Source of the DNA: JAJKIV01 sp036741775
Lineage (GTDB): Bacteria > Gemmatimonadota > Gemmatimonadetes > Gemmatimonadales > Gemmatimonadaceae
NCBI GenBank assembly: GCA_036741775.1
Contig: DAINRQ010000025.1
Coordinates: 1 to 64,000 of the forward strand
DNA: 64,000 nucleotides
Direction of reading: 5' to 3'
In this document: piece after piece, positions 8,582 to 16,386 of the stretch
How positions within the stretch are numbered: the first letter of the stretch is position 1
How the letters are laid out: each line of letters starts with the position of its first letter
The notes under the pieces: model-generated
What the model was told of the DNA's origin: nothing
Database searches by the model: none
Seen by the model: the letters and a program-made list of their open reading frames with translations, nothing else
Made by a program: the position numbers and the translations under genes

Positions 8582-8612
8582 GCGTCGCACAGCCAGTCAG
8601 GCTGTACGACGC
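8582..8612 (-). terminator. Hairpin downstream of a choice-of-anchor Q gene
   Basis: Arms GCGTCGCACAGCC (8582-8594) and GGCTGTACGACGC (8600-8612) pair with one mismatch around a 5-base loop. It lies 53 bp beyond the stop of the leftward lipoprotein gene. A near-identical hairpin lies beyond the paralogue at 13468-13497. No obvious U run follows. Confidence 0.65.
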
Positions 8613-8664
8613 TCCGCGGTGATAGGTGCGGGAGGGCGGCGACGTGGATCGCTAGGTTCCGCCG

Positions 8665-10008
8665 TTACTTCCTAACGATCGAGAGCTTGACCCCGCCGGA
8701 CACCGAGGCGGGCGCGACCCAGTCGGGCGTGTAGATGGTGGTCGCGGTTGCCTTGGCGGCTCCGGCCTGCCAGGCCCCCGACGTCAGGAACATCTTCCTC
8801 GCCCACGTCGTCGTGGTCTGGCTGCAGGCGACCTGCGTCGTGGCCGTCGTGTGGACCTGATTGACCTGCTTGCCCACCTTCTGATCCTGACGCAGCTCCA
8901 GCCGCAGAAGGATCGTCTCGTCGCGCGTGCACTTCATGGTACCGGTGAGCAGCGCGTAACCGGTCCCCGTGTCGAGTCGAGCGGTCGGATCAATGGCGAT
9001 CGTGACCTTGGTGAAGTCGTTGAACTCGAACGCGCCAATGTCGCACTTCGCGTCGCGCACGACGTAGCGCTGGTCGGTCGTCTGCGAGCAGGTGGTGCCC
9101 GTGTTGTACGCCGGGCTCGTGTGCGGGATCGCGTGTGTCATGTTCGGCCCGCCGTTGTACGCCAGCGGCATGAGCTGCGGGTCGGATGGCGTGATCGCGG
9201 CGTCGGCGCAACTCCAGTCGTTCACGACGTTCGTTCCCTGGTACCCTAGGCCGTGATAGGTCGCGCAGTTCTGGAGCGGGCTCCCGTTGTGCGCGAGAAT
9301 CGCGTTACGCAGCAACACCTGGGCGGATCCGCCCGGTAGACTGAACGGTCCGAGCCCGGCGCCCGGGGCGTTGTACGCGATGGTGCTGTTGTCGATCTCG
9401 ACGTGCGCGTATGTGCCGTATTCGACCGCCGCCTTCCCGACGACGTTGCCACTCACGGTGCTGTTGGCGAGGCGCAGGAAGTTGTCAGCGTGCAGCGCCG
9501 ATCCCGCTCCGCGATTGTCCTGCACCGTCGTGTTGTACAACGACAGCGACGGTGCCGAGACCGCCGAGCCCAGGTCGGCGTATCCCTTCGTCAGCGTCAG
9601 GTTTCGAAGTGAGAGTGACGTGCCGCCGCTGATGACGCGGTGCTGGTCGTTGCCGCTGAGCGTGATACCCTTGGCGGGTCCGATGATCTCCACGGGCCGG
9701 CGCGCGTCGAGCGGCGCGTCGAGCGTGATAGTATCGCCCTCGAGGCTCGCGACGAAGACGATCACGCCGGTGGGGCCAGGCTGGTTGACCTGGTCGACGG
9801 CCCACTGCAGCGAGCCGACGTCGGTACCCCCGCTCGCGTTCGTGACGGTGACCTGGATCGGCTCGATGGCGAGCACGGGCGTGCCGGGCGCGATTGTCGC
9901 CGGAGACCCGGGGGCGGCGGGTTCGTCCGCGCAGGCGGCGAGGGCTGCCAGCCCGAAGAGCGTAAGTGCGAGCGGCCAGTGACGGGCTCGCGTGTTGAAT
10001 GTATGCAT
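8665..10008 (-). CDS. Choice-of-anchor Q domain lipoprotein (parallel beta-helix)
   Basis: A 447-residue lipoprotein. A signal peptide ends in GLAALAACADE (lipobox LAAC). It is followed by repetitive beta-helix strands (LSLRNLTLTKGY, LANSTVSGNVVGKAA, IDNSTIAYNAPGAG), then the choice-of-anchor Q signature RYVVRDAKCDIGAFEF, and a beta-sandwich-like C-terminal domain of about 115 residues ending VKLSIVRK. Such proteins sit on the cell surface and may bind or process polysaccharide, though no catalytic residues are identified. It is the best preserved of three copies within 8 kb; a more distant copy lies at 43174-44517. A 30-bp upstream motif at 10047-10076 is shared with its relatives, and a hairpin follows the gene. 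Confidence 0.85.
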   Translation of the reverse strand: MHTFNTRARHWPLALTLFGLAALAACADEPAAPGSPATIAPGTPVLAIEPIQVTVTNASGGTDVGSLQWAVDQVNQPGPTGVIVFVASLEGDTITLDAPLDARRPVEIIGPAKGITLSGNDQHRVISGGTSLSLRNLTLTKGYADLGSAVSAPSLSLYNTTVQDNRGAGSALHADNFLRLANSTVSGNVVGKAAVEYGTYAHVEIDNSTIAYNAPGAGLGPFSLPGGSAQVLLRNAILAHNGSPLQNCATYHGLGYQGTNVVNDWSCADAAITPSDPQLMPLAYNGGPNMTHAIPHTSPAYNTGTTCSQTTDQRYVVRDAKCDIGAFEFNDFTKVTIAIDPTARLDTGTGYALLTGTMKCTRDETILLRLELRQDQKVGKQVNQVHTTATTQVACSQTTTTWARKMFLTSGAWQAGAAKATATTIYTPDWVAPASVSGGVKLSIVRK

Positions 10009-10046
10009 CTGTCGTTATCCTCGATGGGTGGTAGGGCTGCGTCCTG

Positions 10047-10076
10047 TTAGGCGCAGCCAATCGAGGATTCGAGCCA
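10047..10076 (-). promoter_or_regulatory. Shared upstream motif of choice-of-anchor Q genes (copy 1)
   Basis: On the minus strand, TGGCTCGAATC, a 7-base spacer, then GGCTGCGCCTAA. It ends 38 bases before the ATG. It aligns without gaps with motifs at 14803-14832, 16292-16321 and 44554-44583, each the same distance or nearly so from its start. The GGCTCG and GCGCCTA blocks are spaced like promoter elements. Confidence 0.6.
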
Positions 10077-10512
10077 GGCACCGCTACGGACGGGCATGAG
10101 CGGCGGCGCGGAATGAGTGCCGGGAATCGGAGTCGTGGTTCGAATCCGCTCGACGCCGGGTGGATTACCCCGACGACCACCCACTCACTAGCGAGATCAG
10201 CCGCGCTTACCCGAGGACCGCGGCGCCACTGATCCGGGTGTCCGCGAAACGCGGGATGGCGCCAGCCGCATCAACCTCAGGTTTAGACGCCCCTGTGCCG
10301 GCCGATCCCGCACTGCCCAAGGTCGCGCGGTTGGAGAGGTCCCAACGCGACGACCTGGAACCGGGACCCGCGTGGCGGTGCATTCGGGAGAGTCGAGCGA
10401 TCGGCGCACGCGGCGGGAGTCCTCTTGTCGGCTAGCGTGCGCGGCGGTATGAACGAGCCGACGTGAACCACCGCCACCTGCGACACTCGGGAACCCGCGA
10501 GAGGAGCGTGAC
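10077..10512. other. Intergenic, no gene seen
   Basis: About 436 bp between the divergent lipoprotein and a small membrane-protein gene. GGTTCGAATCC at about 10138 recalls a tRNA T-loop, but the flanking stems do not pair. GAGGAG at 10501 is the ribosome-binding site of the next gene. Nothing else is supported. Confidence 0.6.
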
Positions 10513-11115
10513 GTGAAGCGAAAATCCGGCTGCGGCCCCGGCCTGCTCGCCCTCGGGCTCTTCTTCGCGTTCGTGTTGGGCATGGACTACCTCGCCGTCC
10601 AGATCGACCGGCGCCGCTTTCCCTGGGGCTACGCGGACTCCGGCCAGCCTCCGCTCGTGGGCACATGGGTGGGCCCGTTCACCACCGCGAGCGGTAAGCG
10701 GCTCGCCATGATGGTCGACATCGATCTGGTGGAGCTGGGTCGGAACCGCCGGTACACGCCGATCATCCGCACGAGGCGCCACAGCTGGCTCGAGGGTCGC
10801 GTGCTCGTGTGCGACGGGCCAGGGCGGGTGCGCCACCTCGAGGCGTCGGGCGAACCTAACGATGATCGAGCGTCGCGCTTTCACCTCGCGACGAGCCCCA
10901 CGGACAGCATGCCGCCGGAGGGGCTCGCGCCGAGCCACCTCTATGGTCGCTGGGACGGGGGTGACTCGCTCGCGCTCGAGGCCTCGCTGTACCTGCGGCG
11001 CGGCAAGTCGGCGATCACGAAGAGCGATGACCCCGACACCGGTCTGAAAAACACGCCGCTCACGCTGCGGCGTGGGACGGAGGCGACGTTCACCGAGGTA
11101 TGCGCGCGGCTCTGA
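10513..11115 (+). CDS. Hypothetical protein with N-terminal membrane anchor
   Basis: A 200-residue protein starting at a GTG at 10513 with GAGGAG seven bases upstream. Residues about 8-28 (GLLALGLFFAFVLGMDYLAV) form one uncleaved transmembrane helix. The rest (VGTWVGPFTTASGKRLAMMV, then YTPIIRTRRHSWLEGRVLVC) is a soluble, beta-rich domain with a pattern similar to small lipocalin-like or DUF-type exported domains, but no family is recognised. It stands alone between the lipoprotein and the DUF1080 gene. Confidence 0.7.
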   Translation: MKRKSGCGPGLLALGLFFAFVLGMDYLAVQIDRRRFPWGYADSGQPPLVGTWVGPFTTASGKRLAMMVDIDLVELGRNRRYTPIIRTRRHSWLEGRVLVCDGPGRVRHLEASGEPNDDRASRFHLATSPTDSMPPEGLAPSHLYGRWDGGDSLALEASLYLRRGKSAITKSDDPDTGLKNTPLTLRRGTEATFTEVCARL

Positions 11116-11260
11116 GCCCCGAGCGCGCGAGCAGCGCCTGCTCCGCCGTGCGGTCGCCGATCTTCCATCGACAGCGGCGGGGACCGTACCATTGTACGGA
11201 ATGGAGACACCGGCTGTCTCCTGGCAGGTGAAGACCGAATCGACGCGGAGCACCATCGAG

Positions 11261-12082
11261 ATGGCCTCGACACCATGCCGCCGGACGCGGCGAGCAGTGC
11301 CACGCACGATCGTCTCACCCGTGATGATCGCGGCGATGGCCCCCGCACTCGCATTCGCCCAGCCGTCCGCGGACACTCGGCCGAACACCCTCACCGCACC
11401 CGAGCGCGCGGCCGGCTGGAGGCTCCTGTTCGACGGCACCACGCTGACGGGCTGGCGCGGGCTCGGTCGCGATACCGTGCCCACCGCCCACTGGGTCGTC
11501 GAGCGTGGCGCGATCCGGAAGATCCCGAGCGGGAAGATCCCGCGACAGGCCGACGGCCAGCCGCTCGCCGGCGGTGACCTCATGACCGTGGACGCGTTCG
11601 GCGACTTCGAGCTGTCGTTCGAGTGGAAGGTCGCTCCCGGCGCGAACAGCGGCGTCAAGTACAACGTCTCCGAGGCATTCTCGCTGGCCAACGCGGGAAA
11701 CCACGCGGCACTCGGCTTCGAGTACCAGGTGCTCGACGACGACCGTCACGAGGACGGCAAGCTCCCCTCGCACCGGACGGCGGCGCTCTACGACCTCATC
11801 GAGCCTAACGTGCAGAAGCAACTGCGGCCAGTGGGCGAATGGAACCGCTCATCCATAGTGTTCCGCGGCAACCGCGGCGAGCACTGGCTCAACGGTGCCA
11901 AGGTCGTAGAGTTCGAGCTCGGCACGCCGCGGATGGACTCGCTCCTCGCGAAGAGCAAGTACCGCACGATCCCGGGATTCGCCGAGCGACGGCGCGGGCA
12001 CATCGTACTGCAGGACCACGGCGATGAGGTCTGGTACCGCACCATCAAGCTCAGGCGACTGGACGCCACGAGGCCACCATGA
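11261..12082 (+). CDS. Exported DUF1080 protein (3-keto-disaccharide hydrolase family)
   Basis: A 273-residue protein with an N-terminal signal peptide (arginine-rich start, then MIAAMAPALAFAQ) and one DUF1080 (PF06439) domain: GWRLLFDGTTLTGWRGLG, DFELSFEWKVAPGANSGVKY, and NRGEHWLNGAKVVEFEL. PF06439 members adopt a concanavalin-like fold, and several hydrolyse 3-keto-glycosides or 3-keto-disaccharides in the periplasm. The ATG at 11261 has GGAG upstream; an earlier in-frame ATG at 11201 lacks a better site. The stop overlaps the start of the next gene, a Gfo/Idh/MocA oxidoreductase, by four bases, which indicates coupled translation and a joint sugar pathway. Confidence 0.85.
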   Translation: MASTPCRRTRRAVPRTIVSPVMIAAMAPALAFAQPSADTRPNTLTAPERAAGWRLLFDGTTLTGWRGLGRDTVPTAHWVVERGAIRKIPSGKIPRQADGQPLAGGDLMTVDAFGDFELSFEWKVAPGANSGVKYNVSEAFSLANAGNHAALGFEYQVLDDDRHEDGKLPSHRTAALYDLIEPNVQKQLRPVGEWNRSSIVFRGNRGEHWLNGAKVVEFELGTPRMDSLLAKSKYRTIPGFAERRRGHIVLQDHGDEVWYRTIKLRRLDATRPP

Positions 12083-13428
12083 CGCAGGACGATCCCTCGC
12101 TCGACTCCCTCGATCGGCGCGACTTTCTCAAAACGGCGTCCGTGGCCGGGGTCGGGCTCGCGATGTCCAGCCGAGTCGGTCCGCTGCTCGCGCAGGGTCG
12201 CTCACCTAACGAGACTGTCCGGGCCGCCGTCATCGGGCTCAACAGCCGCGGGCTCACTCATCTACAGGACGTCGTCCGGAGCGCGAACGCCGAGCTGGCC
12301 ACTCTGTGCGATGTAGATGCGCAGGTGCTCGCCAAGGCGATGGACATGGCGTCCAAGGCGCAGTCGAAACCGGTGACGGCCGTCGGCGACTTTCGGCGCG
12401 TGCTCGACGACAGGGACATCGACGCCGTCTTCATCGCGATGCCGGATCACTGGCACACGGCGGCGACCGTCATGGCACTGCAGGCGGGGAAGCACGTCTA
12501 CGTCGAGAAGCCGGCCAGTCACGACCCGCACGAGGCACAGCTGCTCGGTCAGGCCCAGCGCCAGTATCAGCGCGTGGTGCAGTTAGGCACGCAACAGCGC
12601 TCGGACCCGCGGACGCGCGAGGTGATCCAGGCGATCCATGAAGGCCTCATTGGCCGAGCGTATTACGCGCGCGCGTGGTACGCGAACAAACGCGACACGA
12701 TCGGGCGAGGGAAGCCGGCCCCGGTTCCGGCGACGCTCGACTACGAGCTCTGGCAGGGACCGGCCCCACGCACGCCGTACCGCGACAACATCATCCACTA
12801 CAACTGGCACTGGTTCCGGCGGTGGGGGACGGGCGAGATCTGCAACAACGGCACGCACGAGATCGACGTCGCCCGCTGGGCGTTAGGCGTCGAGTACCCC
12901 ACCCGCATCACCTCGGTCGGTGGGCGCCATCACTTCGACGACGACTGGGAGTTCTACGACACGCAGGACGCCGGTTTCGAGTTCGAGGGACGAAAGCAGA
13001 TCGTCTGGCAGGGCCGAAGCTGCAACCCGTACCCCGTTGAAAGCCGAAGTCGCGGGGTCAGCGTTCACGGGACCGGCGGCACGGTGGTGCTGGATCGGAA
13101 CGGCTACATCGTCTACGACCTCGACAACAAGGTCGTGAAGGAGTCGCTCGCGCCCGCGAGAACCGATGGTCTCAACGTGAGCGCGGACGACACGGCCACG
13201 CAGATCCACGTGGACAATTTCGTGGCCGCGATTCGTACGGCAACTGCGCTGCACGCGCCGATCGAGGAGGGGGTGAAGAGCGTGATGCTCTGCCATCTCG
13301 GAAACATTGCGCAGCGGACGGGTCGTGCGCTCGTGACCGACGCGGGCTCGGGGCGCATCAGCGCGGATGCGGATGCCATGAAGCTGTGGCGCCGCGACTA
13401 CGCGCCGGGGTGGGAACCGAAGGTCTAA
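12079..13428 (+). CDS. Tat-exported Gfo/Idh/MocA family oxidoreductase
   Basis: A 449-residue NAD(P)-dependent oxidoreductase. The N-terminus carries a twin-arginine signal (DRRDFLKTASVAGVGLAM). The Rossmann fold follows, with VRAAVIGLNSRGLTHLQDVV and the family motif HVYVEKPASHDPHEA, whose EKP Lys is the usual catalytic or binding residue. The C-terminal alpha/beta domain holds NGTHEIDVARWAL with the conserved His/Asp. Tat export of a cofactor-loaded Gfo/Idh enzyme is known for bacterial sugar-oxidising enzymes. Overlap with the DUF1080 gene suggests the pair oxidises a glycoside at C3 and cleaves it in the periplasm. The substrate cannot be deduced. Confidence 0.88.
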   Translation: MTQDDPSLDSLDRRDFLKTASVAGVGLAMSSRVGPLLAQGRSPNETVRAAVIGLNSRGLTHLQDVVRSANAELATLCDVDAQVLAKAMDMASKAQSKPVTAVGDFRRVLDDRDIDAVFIAMPDHWHTAATVMALQAGKHVYVEKPASHDPHEAQLLGQAQRQYQRVVQLGTQQRSDPRTREVIQAIHEGLIGRAYYARAWYANKRDTIGRGKPAPVPATLDYELWQGPAPRTPYRDNIIHYNWHWFRRWGTGEICNNGTHEIDVARWALGVEYPTRITSVGGRHHFDDDWEFYDTQDAGFEFEGRKQIVWQGRSCNPYPVESRSRGVSVHGTGGTVVLDRNGYIVYDLDNKVVKESLAPARTDGLNVSADDTATQIHVDNFVAAIRTATALHAPIEEGVKSVMLCHLGNIAQRTGRALVTDAGSGRISADADAMKLWRRDYAPGWEPKV

Positions 13429-13467
13429 GCGTCCATTGATCGGGTAGGGAAGGTGTAGGAAGCAGAG

Positions 13468-13497
13468 GCGTCGCACAGCCTTCAGGCCGTGCGACGC
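13468..13497 (-). terminator. Hairpin downstream of the second choice-of-anchor Q copy
   Basis: Arms GCGTCGCACAGCC (13468-13480) and GGCCGTGCGACGC (13485-13497) pair around TTCA with one mismatch. It is nearly the same sequence as the hairpin at 8582-8612 and lies 47 bp beyond the stop of the leftward paralogue. It may also serve the rightward oxidoreductase gene that ends at 13428. Confidence 0.65.
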
Positions 13498-13544
13498 TCC
13501 CTGGATCGCGCAGCGGATGCGCGATACTATCGTTAGGTGTGCTC

Positions 13545-14764
13545 CTACTTCCGCACCGCCGAGAGCCTGACCCCGCGCGACACCGATGCGGGTGCCACCC
13601 AGTCGGGGGTGTAGATGGTCGTCGCGGTTGCCTGCGCGGATCCGGCCTGCCAGGTCCCCGAATCCAGGAACATCTTCCGCGCCCACGTCGTGGTGGTCGG
13701 GGTGCAGGCGACCTGCGTCGTCGCCGTCGTGTGGACCTGGTTGACCTCCTTGCCCGTCTTCTGGTCCTGCCGAAGCTCCAGCCGAAGCTGAATCGTCTCG
13801 TCACGCGTGCACTTCATCGTGCCCGTGAGCAGCGCGTACCCGGCGCCCGTGTCGAGCCGAGCGGTCGGATCAATGGCGATCGTGACCTTGGTGAAGTCGT
13901 TGAACTCGAACGCGCCGGCGTCGCACTTCGCGTCGCGGACCACGTGGCGCTGATCCTCGTAGGCGTAGTTGCACTCCACCCCCGCGTTGTACGCCGGGCT
14001 CGTGTGGGGAATGGCGTGTGTCATGTTCGGCCCGCCGTTGTTCGCCAGCGGCATGAGCATGGGATCCGATGGCGTGATGGCTGCATCGGCGCAGCTCCAG
14101 TCGTTCACGATGTTCGTGCCGACGTAATCGAGTCCGTGATATGTCGCGCAGTTCGGGCCACCGTTGTTGGAGATGATCGAGTTCTCCAGCGTGATCGGCC
14201 CCGTCGTGCCGCCCTGAAACCCATAGGGCCCGATGCCCCCGGCTGCGTTGAACGCTACCGTGCTGTTCCCGAACCAGAGCTTGGTGTAATCCGAGTACAT
14301 GACTGCTGCACGACTCGTCGTGTTGCCGCTGATCGTGCTGTTGGCGATCACCCCTCCCTCGAGGACGAAGACCGCGCCGTCCGGTCCGCGATTGCCTGTG
14401 ACGGTTGTGTGATACATGTCGATCTGACGCGCCTGGACCGCAGAGGCGATCGGCGCATTCCCCTTGGTCAGCGTCAGATTGACCAGACCGAGCAATGAGC
14501 CGGCGTCGATGAGGCGGAACTGGTCCTTCCCGCTGATCGTGATGCCGCCGGGCGGCCCGAAAATGTCCGTCGGGAACGTGAACACCAGCCCGGCGTCGAG
14601 TGTGATCGTCTTGCCGCCGAGCGTCGAGTCGAACATGATCGTCCCGCCGACCGAATCGACTTGGGCGCGACGGGGTCGTCATCGCTACAGGCACCGAGTG
14701 CGGCGAGCGCTGCGATGAACACTGCGCGCGACCAGCCGGCCGCGCGTGAAGCAACGATATCCAT
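13545..14764 (-). pseudogene. Frameshifted choice-of-anchor Q lipoprotein gene
   Basis: A lipoprotein signal starts at the ATG at 14764 (FIAALAALGACSDDD) and reads as far as PVAPK near 14660. The beta-helix and choice-of-anchor Q body (RHVVRDAKCDAGAFEF) continues from about 14650 in a different frame. Compared with the intact paralogue at 8665-10008, about 40 codons (the ITVTNASG...GSLQWAV segment) are missing at the junction, so a deletion has both removed sequence and shifted the frame. The C-terminal 115 codons are almost identical to the paralogue. It retains the shared upstream motif and a GGAG ribosome-binding site. An assembly error at the junction cannot be excluded; an internal start giving the 363-residue body alone would lack export. 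Confidence 0.75.
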
Positions 14765-14802
14765 CTGACCATCTCCACGGTTGATGTGAGTCCTGCACTC
14801 GT

Positions 14803-14832
14803 ATAGGCGCGGCCGACCGCGCGAACGAGCCA
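14803..14832 (-). promoter_or_regulatory. Shared upstream motif of choice-of-anchor Q genes (copy 2)
   Basis: On the minus strand, TGGCTCGTTCG, a spacer, then GGCCGCGCCTAT, ending 38 bases before the start at 14764. It aligns without gaps with the motif at 10047-10076. Confidence 0.55.
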
Positions 14833-14871
14833 CAGGCGCACCGTGGAAGCGGCGGCTGGCCTACCAGCAAT

Positions 14872-14904
14872 AGAGCGCCGCACGATCGACTCGTGCGGCG
14901 CTCT
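14872..14904 (-). terminator. Perfect 14-bp stem hairpin
   Basis: AGAGCGCCGCACGA (14872-14885) pairs perfectly with 14891-14904 around a 5-base loop. It lies 68 bp downstream of the leftward exported-protein gene ending at 14973. No clear U tract. Confidence 0.7.
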
Positions 14905-14972
14905 CCGTAGAACCACCTGACGCTGTGTAGAAACGGCCTCGCCTAACGAAAACTCGAGCTAAGGGATGACGC

Positions 14973-15437
14973 TCAGGGCAGCTTCGCCTGCGGGTAGCGG
15001 CTCTTCACGTTCGTGAGCGAGCTGAAGCCGGCGCGCTCCACGACCTTCGTGCTCGGCGAGTAGCCAACCACCCACGCACCCTGCTCGGGCGCCTGTGCGA
15101 AGGTCATGACCGCGATGTAGACCTTGAGCGCCCCATCGTCGAACTGCACCTCGGCGTCGGTGCTCTTGAGCTCGCCGAAACGGGTCGCGATCCGCGAGGC
15201 CATCTCGTTCACCCCCTCCGCCGACTTCATCGACTCGCGGAGTTGGGGTCCGGCATGGGCGTACGCACTGTCGCCCTGCTTCGCGAAGACCCACTTCACG
15301 AACTGGCGCGGGAAGGCGAGCGAGTCCGCTGCGGCACCCTCAGCGGTGGCGCGCGACGCCTGCGCGCGAAGGGCGGCGGGGGCGAGAAACAGCGCGGCGA
15401 AGGCGCCGGCGACGAGGACGCGGAGGGTTCCAGGCAT
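14973..15437 (-). CDS. Small exported protein of unknown function
   Basis: A 154-residue protein with a cleavable signal peptide (VLVAGAFAALFLAPAALRAQ) and a compact domain: FPRQFVKWVFAKQGDSAYAH, then KVYIAVMTFAQAPEQGAW. The length and the pattern of an alpha helix followed by strands suggest an NTF2/DUF3887-like periplasmic domain, but this is weak. It lies between two decayed lipoprotein genes, next to a scaffold gap, with a strong hairpin downstream. Confidence 0.65.
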   Translation of the reverse strand: MPGTLRVLVAGAFAALFLAPAALRAQASRATAEGAAADSLAFPRQFVKWVFAKQGDSAYAHAGPQLRESMKSAEGVNEMASRIATRFGELKSTDAEVQFDDGALKVYIAVMTFAQAPEQGAWVVGYSPSTKVVERAGFSSLTNVKSRYPQAKLP

Positions 15438-15492
15438 GAGGTCGGGGGCTGCGGAAAAGGAGAGAGAGGCTGTCGTGCACCTGGCGCCATGG

Positions 15493-15592
15493 NNNNNNNN
15501 NNNNNNNNNNNNNNNNNNNNNNNNNNNNNNNNNNNNNNNNNNNNNNNNNNNNNNNNNNNNNNNNNNNNNNNNNNNNNNNNNNNNNNNNNNNN
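15493..15592. other. Assembly gap (100 N)
   Basis: Exactly 100 N, a scaffolding placeholder of unknown true length. The right flank (CGCTTCGCGGG then GGCTCGGAACGAC) resembles an arm of the GTCATTCCGAGC repeat family, so the break probably fell in a repeat. Confidence 0.95.
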
Positions 15593-15634
15593 TTCCTCAT
15601 CACCCGCTTCGCGGGTACTCGGCTCGGAACGACG

Positions 15635-16257
15635 CTACTTGCGGCTGAAGCTGATCTTGACCGGTGCGGCAGCACCGGCCGGCGTGGCCCACACCGGTGT
15701 GTTGAAGGTCTGCGCGCTGGCCCTGGCCGCGCCGCTCTTCCACGCGCCGTCGGTCAGCACCATCGTGGCGCTCCACGGCCGCGCGGTCGTGGTGCAGGTC
15801 ACGGGGATGTCGCTGGCCGCGTGCACGTCGACCACCTGGCCGCCGACCTTCTGATCCTGATGGAGCTCGAGCGCGAGACGGCACGAGTCGTTGCGCGTGA
15901 CGTTAGGCGCACTTCCACAGCTCGTGTCGTCCGAGAGGTTGCTCCCGGTGTAGCGGAACTCGAAGATCTGGGCGCAGTTCATCCGCGGCGTCCCGGTGTA
16001 CGCCACGATCGCGTTCTGGAAGTACGGGCGTGGGTTGATACTCGAGTTCCCGTGCGGGACGATGCCCGGCGCCGGCCCGTTCCGGGCCACGGTGCTGTTG
16101 TTCATCGCGAACCCGCCGGCATAGCCGGCCGCGACACGTTCGGCCCGATAGGCGCGACGGGCTCATCGGCGCACGCGCCGAGGGTGGCGAGCGCGGCGAG
16201 CGCGGTGTTCTTGAACGGGCGCGGCGTTCGCCCGTCGCGCAAAGTGATTCGGAACAT
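15635..16257 (-). pseudogene. Heavily truncated choice-of-anchor Q lipoprotein gene
   Basis: The signal segment starts at an ATG at 16257 (NTALAALATLGACADE) with GGGAG upstream and runs to a TGA that overlaps position 16106. The rest continues in another frame as MNNSTVARNGPAPG, then directly into the C-terminal sandwich domain ending KISFSRK. Most of the beta-helix and the whole GAFEF signature are missing. It is a deletion and frameshift derivative of the family represented intact at 8665-10008 and 43174-44517. It keeps the shared upstream motif at 16292-16321. Confidence 0.72.
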
Positions 16258-16291
16258 GGTTGTCTCCCGGGTGGGTTGCGCTTGTGATTCA

Positions 16292-16321
16292 GTTGGCGCA
16301 ACCCGCTGCTGAATCGGGCCG
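16292..16321 (-). promoter_or_regulatory. Shared upstream motif of choice-of-anchor Q genes (copy 3)
   Basis: On the minus strand, CGGCCCGATTC, a spacer, then GGTTGCGCCAAC, ending 34 bases before the start at 16257. The GGGTTGCG here also pairs with CGCAACCC at about 16270-16280 to form a hairpin. Confidence 0.5.
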
Positions 16322-16386
16322 TGTCCGCCTTCCTGCCGACACTGCGTAGACGTTGGTGAGGCCTACCCTACACAAGGAACTCACCA

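Noticed and set aside
10128..10160. Possible tRNA T-arm (GGTTCGAATCC)
   Set aside because: The 5-bp T-stem and the acceptor, D and anticodon arms cannot be formed from the flanking sequence.
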